Assembly: GCF_024199945.1 (NCBI RefSeq)
Contig: NZ_JANADP010000001.1
Coordinates: 2,108,001 to 2,172,000 of the forward strand
DNA from: Bradyrhizobium sp. CCGUVB4N
GTDB lineage: Bacteria; Pseudomonadota; Alphaproteobacteria; Rhizobiales; Xanthobacteraceae
Reading direction: 5' to 3'
DNA: 64,000 nucleotides
Below, piece after piece: positions 57,689 to 64,000 of this stretch. A program made the position numbers and the translations under genes. The stretch's first letter is position 1, and the number at the start of each line of letters is the position of its first letter. The notes under the pieces were generated by a model. The model did not search any database, was not told the DNA's origin, and saw nothing but the letters and a program-made list of their open reading frames with translations.

Positions 57689-58978
57689 ATGTTGGCAACC
57701 CGCAAGGGGAGGACCAGCGTGGATAAAGCAAGACCGTTTAATATTTCCAAGCGCGAAGTATGGTTGGCTTATAAGCGAGTGAGGGAAAACCGCGGGGCGG
57801 TTGGCGTCGACGATCAAACGATCGCGGAGTTCGAGAAGGATTTGAGTAACAACCTTTATCGGCTCTGGAATCGAATGTCGTCGGGCAGCTACATGCCGCC
57901 ACCGGTTCGTCGAGTTGACATACCGAAAGGGGACGGACGGGGAACGAGATCGTTAGGTATCCCGACCGTTTCTGACAGAATCGCCCAAATGGTAGTCAAG
58001 CGATATCTTGAGCCCGTCCTGGAACCAGTGTTCCACGATGACTCCTTTGGATATCGTCCCGGTCGGTCGGCGCATGATGCGTTGGCTGCGGCACGGCAGA
58101 GATGCTGGCGCTTTGACTGGGTGCTCGATCTCGACATCAAAGGCTTCTTCGACAACATCGATTGGGAGTTATTGATGCGAGCGGTGCGTCGTCATACCGA
58201 CTGCGCATGGGTGCTGCTCTACATCGAAAGATGGCTGAAGGCACCCGTGAGCATGCCGGATGGCGCGCTGGTCAGCCGAGAGAAAGGGACCCCGCAAGGG
58301 GCAGTCGTCAGCCCAATCTTGGCAAACCTTTTCCTGCACTATGCGTTCGATCGTTGGATGAAGGAAAATAATCCAGACATTCCGTTCGAGCGCTACGCGG
58401 ATGATGCCATCTGTCACTGTCGCAGTGAGGCGCAAGCGCTTTCATTGCGGCAAGCGCTGGAAGCGCGGCTTGCGGCGTGTAAGTTGGAATTGCATCCGCA
58501 AAAGACGAAGATTGTGTACTGCAAAGACTCGAACCGACCGAACGGTTATCCGGAGCAACGCTTCGATTTTCTGGGCTTTACGTTTCGACCCCGACAATCG
58601 ATGAATCGCGCTGGAAAGCTGTTCGTCAGTTTCTCTCCTGCGGTCAGCGACAAAGCGGCCAAGGCGATGCGCGAAGACGTGCGTCGCTGGAAGCTGCATC
58701 ATCGCAACGATCTCGACTTGGAGAAAATCGCCCAATGGGCACGGCCAATTCTTGTTGGCTGGGTCAACTATTACGGGCGTTTTCATCGTTCGGCGCTTCG
58801 CAGGGCACTGCGCACGGTAGATCCATTTATCGTGCGGTGGGCACAGCGGAAATACAAAAGACTTCGAGGACACGCAAAGCGAGCGTGGGGCTGGTTGCGC
58901 GGGGTTAAATCCCGCCAGCCAAACCTGTTCGCCCATTGGTTCAACGGGTCTCCGGTTGGGGCGATAGGAGCCGGATGA
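57689..58978 (+). CDS. ltrA: group II intron reverse transcriptase/maturase
   Basis: 429 residues from the ATG at 57689 (upstream GTG 57668 is possible). The RT domain has V-D-D-Q-T-I, G-I-P-T-V-S-D-R-I, L-D-L-D-I-K-G-F-F-D-N-I-D, the signature Y-A-D-D, and F-D-F-L-G-F-T-F. The GIIM maturase domain follows (W-A-R-P-I-L-V-G-W-V-N-Y-Y-G-R-F). No HNH endonuclease domain is present, so insertion should rely on nicked or single-stranded targets. The stop lies in domain V, as in bacterial ORF-in-DIV introns of this class. Confidence 0.93.
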   Translation: MLATRKGRTSVDKARPFNISKREVWLAYKRVRENRGAVGVDDQTIAEFEKDLSNNLYRLWNRMSSGSYMPPPVRRVDIPKGDGRGTRSLGIPTVSDRIAQMVVKRYLEPVLEPVFHDDSFGYRPGRSAHDALAAARQRCWRFDWVLDLDIKGFFDNIDWELLMRAVRRHTDCAWVLLYIERWLKAPVSMPDGALVSREKGTPQGAVVSPILANLFLHYAFDRWMKENNPDIPFERYADDAICHCRSEAQALSLRQALEARLAACKLELHPQKTKIVYCKDSNRPNGYPEQRFDFLGFTFRPRQSMNRAGKLFVSFSPAVSDKAAKAMREDVRRWKLHHRNDLDLEKIAQWARPILVGWVNYYGRFHRSALRRALRTVDPFIVRWAQRKYKRLRGHAKRAWGWLRGVKSRQPNLFAHWFNGSPVGAIGAG

Positions 58979-59001
58979 GTCGAGAGGCTCACGTCCGGTT
59001 C
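58968..59001 (+). ncRNA. group II intron domain V
   Basis: 34-base catalytic hairpin, GAGCCGGATGAG paired with CACGTCCGGTTC around the loop region TCGAGAGGCT. The catalytic triad is in a slightly variant form (CGG). Confidence 0.85.
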
Positions 59002-59319
59002 TCGGAGGGCGTGGGGGTGGGATTCCCCCGCGCTACTCAACTATCTGCGCGCCTACGACAGCGTGTCCGAGGCGCGAGCGTCGATTTCCAAATATCTGGC
59101 GTTCTACAATCAGGGACGCCCGCACTCGAGCCTTGACGAACGCACGCCCGACGAGGCTTACTTCGGCGTGCAAGCGATGGTGATGGCCGCATGATCGTCG
59201 CCCGCGATTTTGTCGTCGCTCTGGTCGGGCTACGCCCTCCCGACGCAACGACAAAATCGCAAAGCCCCGCAGTCAGTGTAAACCGGCAGGAATCCACTTA
59301 ATTTCCGCGGGGCGCTGTC

Positions 59320-59637
59320 CAAACAACCGGGGCCAGCTCTCAATGTCGTTGACACCGAGGCCGCGAAAGCAAAGCTGCAAAAAGATCAAGGACGCCTTCC
59401 AGCGCTGGATCTGGTCCGATCCGGATCGCACCGATCGCCTGGCCAGGGTCTATAACGATCGCTTCAACAACATCGCGCCAAGAGCCTTCGACGGCTCCCA
59501 CCTGAAGTTTCCGGGGGGCCTCTGGTGCCTTTGTTCTTTATGGGGACCAGAAGCGCGTCATCTGGCGCATTGTCTCGGCCGGATCGACATATCTCGCCCG
59601 TGTGGTCGGAGCCGGCAAGACCATGACGATGAAATAA
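59320..59637 (+). pseudogene. helicase/adenine methylase (N12-class) fragment
   Basis: Pieces in two or three frames read L-N-V-V-D-T-E-A-A-K, I-K-D-A-F-Q-R-W-I-W-S-D-P-D-R-T-D-R-L-A-R, A-F-D-G-S-H-L-K-F-P-G, then Q-K-R-V-I-W-R-I-V-S-A-G-S-T-Y-L-A-R and Walker A V-G-A-G-K-T-M-T-M. This is the centre of the very large SNF2-type helicases with DNA methylase domains carried on rhizobial plasmids and conjugative elements. A plasmid or ICE leftover, starting right at the IS3 end. Confidence 0.75.
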
Positions 59638-59767
59638 TCCCGAACTCGATGACCGTAACACGCCTCCGAGGGTTGCGGTCACTTCAAAACCAAATTGCCG
59701 TCACGGCGACGATTTTGCCCTCGGCTTGACATCCCGGTACATAGCTACTCAATACAAAGACAAAGCG

Positions 59768-60175
59768 ATGCGGTTTGAGAAGGTCGTCATGCCTGCCCCT
59801 GATCGTTTCCCAAAGACATTTGATCGCTGCAATTTGTTCGAACTGCCTCTCGAGCGAGAATGCGCCCACTGCGGGGAAGGGGATGTGTTTGCCCGTCGCA
59901 TTGCTGCACCGTGTAATTTTGCAGGCTCGTGCAATTTTATTGATTACGCAGAAGTCCCTCCCGGCTCGTCCATTGGACGGCATCGGCATGGGCCGGATGA
60001 GGAGGAGTTCTATCTCGTTCTTGACGGGCAAGGTGAAATGTGGAGAGACGGCGATGTCTTTCCTGTCTGCGCTGGCGATCTGATCCGCAATAGCCCAGGC
60101 GGAGCGCACGGTCTGAGGAACGTTGGTTCAAAAACCATCCGTCTGTTTGTGTTCGAGCTGTCGGTAGCGCCATGA
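59768..60175 (+). CDS. cupin-domain protein
   Basis: 135 residues from the ATG at 59768. A single beta-barrel cupin: motif 1 is R-H-R-H-G-P-D-E-E-E-F-Y-L-V-L-D-G-Q-G (metal ligands H, H, E), motif 2 is P-G-G-A-H-G-L-R-N. It binds a metal and may be an isomerase or dioxygenase-like enzyme; the reaction is unknown. Four Cys near the N terminus (C-A-H-C and two others) are unusual. No operon partner is seen and the gene appears intact. Confidence 0.8.
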   Translation: MRFEKVVMPAPDRFPKTFDRCNLFELPLERECAHCGEGDVFARRIAAPCNFAGSCNFIDYAEVPPGSSIGRHRHGPDEEEFYLVLDGQGEMWRDGDVFPVCAGDLIRNSPGGAHGLRNVGSKTIRLFVFELSVAP

Positions 60176-60521
60176 TCTCGCAAGAAGATCGAACGGCGCT
60201 TGTGGCCGACGCGCAGGAGTGGATTTATGCCTTTTGGCGCTCGCGCGGACATAAAGGCTGAAGTACGCCATGACAAGCTTGGCTTCCAGGTGAAATGGGC
60301 ATCAACAATACGTTGACGAATCGTCAAGTGGAATGGATTGTTGGCGAGCCAGTGATCCCAACATGCATCTCATGTGGATCGTCAGCACAGATCTCGACTA
60401 TGCCGTCATCGGCTATGCCACGGAATGCATGACCGAGCTTGAGCGGACTGAGATGATACAAGGGACCCGCGAGCGACTGCTGACCATCGATCATGATTGA
60501 TATGAGACCGAGATCGACCTC
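60176..60521. other. no gene recognised
   Basis: Short frames after the cupin gene. M-I-S-Q-E-D-R-T-A-L-V-A-D-A-Q-E-W-I-Y-A-F-W is protein-like but stops after about 28 codons; it might be a decayed enzyme tail. Confidence 0.35.
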
Positions 60522-60701
60522 ATGAGTGCCTGGTACCGCCAAATCTCGAAACTGCAGCCGTATGCCGCCCTGGCCGCTTCCAGCGCGGTGAAAGCGAATG
60601 GAGAGCCATTATGGCCGTTCGATCCGGAGCGCGCAATGTACGCCGTCATCAAATACCGCATCGATTTCGTCCGGGGACTTTCGACGCATTTTCTGGCCTG
60701 A
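60522..60701 (+). CDS. possible 59-residue protein
   Basis: M-S-A-W-Y-R-Q-I-S-K-L-Q-P-Y-A-A-L-A-A-S-S-A-V-K-A-N-G onward to F-V-R-G-L-S-T-H-F-L-A. Balanced composition with good third-position G/C, so it may be the tail of a decayed gene or a short gene. The frame is open from 60501. Not recognised. Confidence 0.3.
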   Translation: MSAWYRQISKLQPYAALAASSAVKANGEPLWPFDPERAMYAVIKYRIDFVRGLSTHFLA

Positions 60702-60752
60702 AATCGCCATTGCGGAGGGGCCGCGGCCTTGGACTTTTTAAGCCGACGCGTC

Positions 60753-62012
60753 TTACGTCGAAAATCCAGGATACACGAACGCACCCTTGATGGCCTCGGC
60801 GTCCTTTTCCGTGACGCCTTGACCACGTACGACGTCATACCAAGATGCCCGCACTTGGTCTGTCATGGTGGAGACAAGGCCCTTGGCTTCATCCGCGTCT
60901 AACAGAAAGCGCGCATGCTGCGACAGGACGTTCTTCGCATTGGCAAACCGGCCCTGATCGCCGACCCCGAGCGCAAGATCGCGGCGTTCCTGGGCGATGA
61001 CCGGGGAGGGGGTCAGGTCATAACCGGGCGACAGTTGCCAAGGATTGTCCTTCGCCACCAGCGCATGATTGCGCGGATGATCGTCGAGGTTCGAGATCAG
61101 CGCATTAAAAGTCATGCGGCGGAAAAGCTCTTTGGCGTCTTTCTGCGGTTCTTGCACCACCCGGCGCAACTCTTCGGCCATCAAAACATAGGACCAGCGA
61201 TCTCGCATCTCGGGCGCTTCGTCGGCCTGCAGCAAAGTCAGCCCGCTGATCATGCGTGAACGTTGGTAGCCTGCTTCCGTCTTCGTGCGGTCAAAGCGCT
61301 TGACGAGCAAGACATCCTTGCCGCCCACCGTGACGACGGCGCTTTCGGCAACGCGAATGCCGCACAGCCGGGCAAGCTCGAGCATCGCGCGCTCGACGCG
61401 CGTGTTGTTCCAGCGATCATCCGGTCGGTTGAATTTGGCGACCCAAAGCCCCCGATCATCCTCAACAACCGACTTGGGACGAGCGCCGCCCATCGACGTC
61501 CCGAGCAGCATCAAGTCTTGGACCTGCGCCGCTTCCTCCGTCTCCACATTCTCTTCGAGCATCAGCGTCTCGGCCGCGGCCTGCAGTTTGGCCAGCTCAA
61601 GCGTCTGATTGAACTTGCGCCGCGGGGCCGGGGGCTGCTGACCAAGACCAAAGCCCAGCGCGCCAGCACGGTCGTCCGCAGAATTCAGCAGGTAGTCGAG
61701 TTCGCCAAGCTGGGGAACGCCGGCATGCTTTTCGATCACGAGCCGGCCCCAATAATCCGGCCCGGCATCGCGCAACGCACCGAATACGCCGTTAAGGCGA
61801 CCGGTCTCGTAGGTGCTGCCCGAGAGCTTCAGTTCGACCGGATCAATGCCTACGGCGTTGTCGCGCGCGAGATAGGACTTACCGTAGACAAAGCGTCCCA
61901 CGGCGTTTCCACGACGATCAAGCGTCAGTTGAAAGCGTCCCGCCGTCACCGCCTCGGTCTCGCCAGGCAACGTAATATAGACAAAGCACTCGGTGTTGCC
62001 CTTAGAAGTCAT
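60753..62012 (-). CDS. hipA: HipA-family serine/threonine kinase toxin
   Basis: 419 residues from the ATG at 62012, overlapping hipB by 11 bases. The N-terminal couple_hipA part and HipA_N region (V-G-R-F-V-Y-G-K-S-Y-L) are followed by L-L-G-T-S-M-G-G-A-R-P-K with the ATP-binding loop, W-V-A-K-F-N-R-P (catalytic Lys), and F-N-A-L-I-S-N-L-D-D-H-P-R-N-H-A-L, which matches the HipA catalytic motif N-x-x-x-x-N-x-D-D-H-x-x-N-H. HipA phosphorylates aminoacyl-tRNA synthetases and halts growth. Intact. Confidence 0.92.
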   Translation of the reverse strand: MTSKGNTECFVYITLPGETEAVTAGRFQLTLDRRGNAVGRFVYGKSYLARDNAVGIDPVELKLSGSTYETGRLNGVFGALRDAGPDYWGRLVIEKHAGVPQLGELDYLLNSADDRAGALGFGLGQQPPAPRRKFNQTLELAKLQAAAETLMLEENVETEEAAQVQDLMLLGTSMGGARPKSVVEDDRGLWVAKFNRPDDRWNNTRVERAMLELARLCGIRVAESAVVTVGGKDVLLVKRFDRTKTEAGYQRSRMISGLTLLQADEAPEMRDRWSYVLMAEELRRVVQEPQKDAKELFRRMTFNALISNLDDHPRNHALVAKDNPWQLSPGYDLTPSPVIAQERRDLALGVGDQGRFANAKNVLSQHARFLLDADEAKGLVSTMTDQVRASWYDVVRGQGVTEKDAEAIKGAFVYPGFST

Positions 62013-62343
62013 TGTCGAGGCCTCCGCCCTTACGCGCGCGCTTGCGTTCGCGCGTCGCCTGCAAGGCAAGGCCTTCCTTGTCCTTGGATGGATCCGCCAA
62101 TTCTTCAAGCGGCCGGATCATATCGTAAAGCCAAAGCAGGCCCGCATAGACCACGATACCCGTCGACGCTTTGCCTTTTTCGGCATCCATCACCGCACGC
62201 AAGCCTGTCCCGATCCGGCTTGCGGCATCCTCCATCGTCATGTTGCGGCGAATACGTGCCGTTCGAAGATCAGCCCCCAATTGGACAAGCGCTTTAGCGA
62301 CCACGTGCGGCGGAGCCTTCGTGAGTTTGTTCAACGCTACCAT
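62002..62343 (-). CDS. hipB: HipB-like antitoxin, HTH domain
   Basis: 113 residues. A helix-turn-helix of XRE type: L-G-A-D-L-R-T-A-R-I-R-R-N-M-T-M-E-D-A-A-S-R-I-G. It should bind HipA and repress the operon through the inverted repeats just upstream (62349-62456). The C-terminal basic tail (R-K-R-A-R-K-G-G) may contact HipA. Overlaps hipA by 11 bases. Confidence 0.88.
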   Translation of the reverse strand: MVALNKLTKAPPHVVAKALVQLGADLRTARIRRNMTMEDAASRIGTGLRAVMDAEKGKASTGIVVYAGLLWLYDMIRPLEELADPSKDKEGLALQATRERKRARKGGGLDNDF

Positions 62344-62348
62344 GCTAT

Positions 62349-62379
62349 CAAGAGCCGGTTAATTGTGATAAGTAGCTCT
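62349..62379. promoter_or_regulatory. putative HipB operator 1
   Basis: AAGAGC-N19-GCTCT, an inverted repeat ending six bases before the hipB start. The same half-site recurs in operator 2. Confidence 0.5.
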
Positions 62380-62423
62380 CAACAGCATATCACAAAGAAG
62401 ACTCGATTGCAATGAAATGCTTT

Positions 62424-62456
62424 CAAGAGCGCTTTCCGGGATATTTAAGTGCTCTT
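62424..62456. promoter_or_regulatory. putative HipB operator 2
   Basis: CAAGAGC-N20-GCTCTT, perfect six-base inverted repeat 80 bases upstream of hipB. Two spaced sites are typical of hip operons. Confidence 0.5.
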
Positions 62457-62632
62457 AAGAGATATTTTTCCTTTTTGCGTAACCTTAGCCCGTCTTATTC
62501 ATGATTGCCGGGGGGGCTACTGGAAGATTTCCGGTCGGAGTTGAAGGCGCGCGCGAACGCTACGGCTTTTTCGCCGCTTTTCGACCGGACTTCGTGAACG
62601 CGTTGGAGGACGGCGGCGGGGTGACCGGGGGC

Positions 62633-62817
62633 TCATGCCCCGCGCGTCAGGGTGCTTGCGGGGACCAGAGCGTTTGCCAGGCCGCGGAACAGGTCGGCGT
62701 CGGGGCACGCCGCAGCGAAGGCAAGACGGACGCGGGTGGCGGTCTCGATGACGCGGGCTGCGATCTTGAGAAGCCTGAGCCTGATCGTGTTGAACTCGGC
62801 CGTTGCCAGATCACGCG
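62633..62817 (-). pseudogene. IS1380-family transposase, C-terminal fragment
   Basis: T-A-E-F-N-T-I-R-L-R-L-L-K-I-A-A-R-V-I-E through R-V-R-L-A-F-A-A-A-C-P is the usual end of IS1380 transposases. Only about 55 residues remain; it begins where the shikimate kinase fragment starts on the other strand. Confidence 0.7.
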
Positions 62818-63253
62818 GCTTCGGGATCGCGCAGTGCGTCGAGAAAGGGAACGTGGTCCTGGCAACCGGCGGCGGGCGTTCGAGCGCGAGGAAACGCGGC
62901 GCCTCATTCAGGACAAGGCGGTGTCGATCTGGCTCGACACCAACCGAGACGAGATATGGAAGCGCCTTGCAGAGGACACCAGCCGTCCGTTGCCGCGGAT
63001 CGACAAGGCGGAGGGTAGCGACCTCGCCGAGAGCTCCAACACGTCGGCCATCAAGAAGCTGCGCTTCGAGGAACTCGTCGCGCAGCGCACGCCCCACTAT
63101 CGCCAAGCCGATCTCACCGTCGGTCCGTGCGAAAAGCGGGACAACAAGAACGCAGATGCATGCGTGCAGGCGCTGCACACCTACCTTTGCGAGCAGGGCG
63201 CTCCGGACCAGAAACGCCCTGAAGATCAACGAGAGGCAATCCGCAGGGGATAG
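62818..63253 (+). pseudogene. aroK: shikimate kinase, 3' fragment
   Basis: K-G-N-V-V-L-A-T-G-G-G, a one-base frame change, then A-F-E-R-E-E-T-R-R-L-I-Q-D-K-A-V-S-I-W-L-D-T, I-W-K-R, L-R-F-E-E-L-V-A-Q-R-T-P-H-Y-R-Q-A-D. The GGGA motif and R-x-P-x-Y region are those of AroK/AroL. The P-loop N terminus is missing. Intact enzyme phosphorylates shikimate. Confidence 0.85.
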
Positions 63254-63589
63254 CGGCCCGCCGGCTACTAATCACAACGCATTAGCATTCTCCCTCTCTC
63301 ACACGTATCGGTATCCAGATTCAAGCCCGACTGCATGACGCGGCTCGTTTGCCGAACTGATCAACCTCACATTCGGTCGCCACCTATCGCGGCTGCACCA
63401 ATATCCCGCTTGCGGCGGGCGGGGCTCAAGACGACGAGACCATTCTCTCTGAAACGGCATTTAGTTAGGGCCCGTTGATCATTTACCGAATCGGATTTTT
63501 CCGTTCGGGGGATTCCCAAGGTGACTCGCAGCTCATATAGAATTGCAGGGTGATTGACGATGCGGCGATCAGATTGCGCTATGCAGCGA
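63254..63589. other. no gene recognised
   Basis: Spacer between the kinase fragment and a transposase fragment. Confidence 0.4.
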
Positions 63590-63946
63590 CGCGCGGCGAT
63601 CCGACGGAGCCACCTCAGTGATCGCATCTACGGTGCGGTCGTCACACGCCGACTGCGTGCCATGGGCATCCGGGATAAACCTACCGCGCCAGCTTCACCC
63701 TGGCAGAACGGCTTTGCCGAACGACTGATCGGATCGATCCGGCGTGAGTGTTTGGACCACATCATTGTCTTGGGCGAGGCACATCTACGCCGGATTCTGA
63801 AATCTTACGCTCGCTACTATAATGAGACGCGCACGCACTTGGTCTTGGACAAGGATGCGCCTGTCTCTCGCCCAGCTCAGCGAACCGGTATGGTCAGGTC
63901 ACTTGCCGTCCTGGGCGGGCTTCATCACCACTACCTCAAGGCGTAG
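63590..63946 (+). pseudogene. integrase-core transposase (IS3/IS481-like), C-terminal fragment
   Basis: D-R-I-Y-G-A-V-V-T-R-R-L-R-A-M-G-I-R-D, then the last catalytic region S-P-W-Q-N-G-F-A-E-R-L-I-G-S-I-R-R-E-C-L-D-H and Y-Y-N-E-T-R-T-H. The first two Asp residues and the DNA-binding part are absent. Confidence 0.8.
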
Positions 63947-64000
63947 GTTTTCGGTACACGCACCCGTCCGGTTCTTTCCTGATCGACTCGAATCGGTTCT

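Larger units (their letters stand above)
57173..59041 (+). mobile_element. group II intron with reverse transcriptase
   Basis: Starts GTGTGCTGTGAACG (GUGYG-type 5' end) and ends CGCTACTCAAC. About 500 bases of structured RNA (domains I-III) precede the reverse transcriptase ORF in domain IV. Domain V is a 34-base hairpin at 58968-59001 (GAGCCGGATGAG ... CACGTCCGGTTC), and domain VI follows with a stem around GGGGGTGGGATTCCCCC. The insertion point in orfB is exact. Confidence 0.92.
56498..59194 (+). pseudogene. IS3-family orfB (DDE integrase), split by a group II intron
   Basis: Exon 1 (to 57172) has the HTH_21 region P-F-A-G-A-R-M-L-R-S-L-L-R and catalytic D-Q-A-W-S-M-D-I-T-Y-I, F-N-T-D-Q-G-S-Q-F-T, and R-D-N-V-F-V-E-R-L-W. 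Exon 2 (59042-59194) continues Y-L-R-A-Y-D-S-V-S-E-A-R and Y-N-Q-G-R-P-H-S-S-L. The exons join exactly at E-E-V / Y-L-R. If the intron splices, the transcript codes for a full transposase; at DNA level the frame is interrupted. Confidence 0.9.
56138..59301 (+). mobile_element. IS3-family element interrupted by a group II intron
   Basis: Terminal inverted repeats TTGAGTGGATTTTCTGCC (56138-56155) and the reverse complement of TTAAGTGGATTCCTGCC (to 59301). Without the intron (57173-59041) the element is about 1.3 kb, normal for IS3. It holds orfA, overlapping orfB by ATGA. No clear target duplication. Confidence 0.85.

Noticed and set aside
62633-63229. 198-codon minus-strand frame
   Set aside because: Only its last 55 codons are IS1380 transposase; the rest is antisense to the shikimate kinase fragment.

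Overview
The window looks like an accessory (symbiosis-island type) segment of a Bradyrhizobium-like alphaproteobacterium. The main signs are a rhizobial groES-groEL pair, a GcrA-family regulator, a DUF3551-type small secreted protein, a Ku remnant, sigma-54 type -24/-12 promoters, and a very high load of insertion sequences and decayed genes. No tRNA, rRNA or CRISPR array was seen. All assignments come from reading the sequence and from family knowledge; no database search was run.

Layout. 0.2-4.6 kb: an EAL-domain remnant, then a minus-strand operon of O-methyltransferase, phosphonopyruvate decarboxylase-like enzyme and phosphonoacetaldehyde dehydrogenase-like enzyme. 5.1-16.3 kb: a catabolic cluster behind a good -24/-12 promoter, with a Baeyer-Villiger monooxygenase (decayed), a tandem CaiB/BaiF CoA-transferase (split by a nested IS630/IS110 insertion and frameshifted), a YWTD beta-propeller, a BKACE (DUF849) enzyme and an MFS transporter. 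16.6-19.3 kb: metE under a cobalamin riboswitch. 19.6-23.4 kb: a TauD/TfdA dioxygenase and an OprB-like porin. 24.2-28.4 kb: a HemN-like radical SAM enzyme coupled to a class I methyltransferase with an extra C-terminal domain, a small repeat protein behind a -24/-12 promoter, and a TauE/SafE exporter. 28.7-31.5 kb: groESL with a CIRCE-like operator and a terminator, then a broken ku. 34.7-41.4 kb: an apparently intact four-gene Wadjet (JetABCD) anti-plasmid system. 42-45.5 kb: a small membrane protein, ahpC with a decayed ahpD, and a di-iron carboxylate protein preceded by a possible leader peptide. 46-53.5 kb: IS110, IS3, amidase, IS1634 and IS66 material, a gcrA-like gene with a Zur-type operator upstream, a broken ATPase-fold gene, and an AbiE toxin-antitoxin pair whose toxin is frameshifted. 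54-55.2 kb: a sugar-phosphate cyclase of the dehydroquinate synthase superfamily. 56.1-59.3 kb: an IS3 element carrying a group II intron. 59.3-64 kb: a helicase/methylase fragment, a cupin, hipBA with putative operators, and IS1380, shikimate kinase and transposase fragments.

Most unusual observation: a 24-bp dyad-symmetric element (TCAA-N3-CCAA-N2-TTGG-N3-TTGA type) occurs three times, each time in the same orientation relative to the gene downstream: the methyltransferase/phosphonopyruvate decarboxylase operon, the TauD dioxygenase and the porin. It looks like the operator of a small undescribed regulon that links these loci. Other leads are the radical SAM/methyltransferase cassette, the small repeat protein with its sigma-54 promoter, the leader peptide of the di-iron gene, and the Wadjet operon inside IS-rich DNA.
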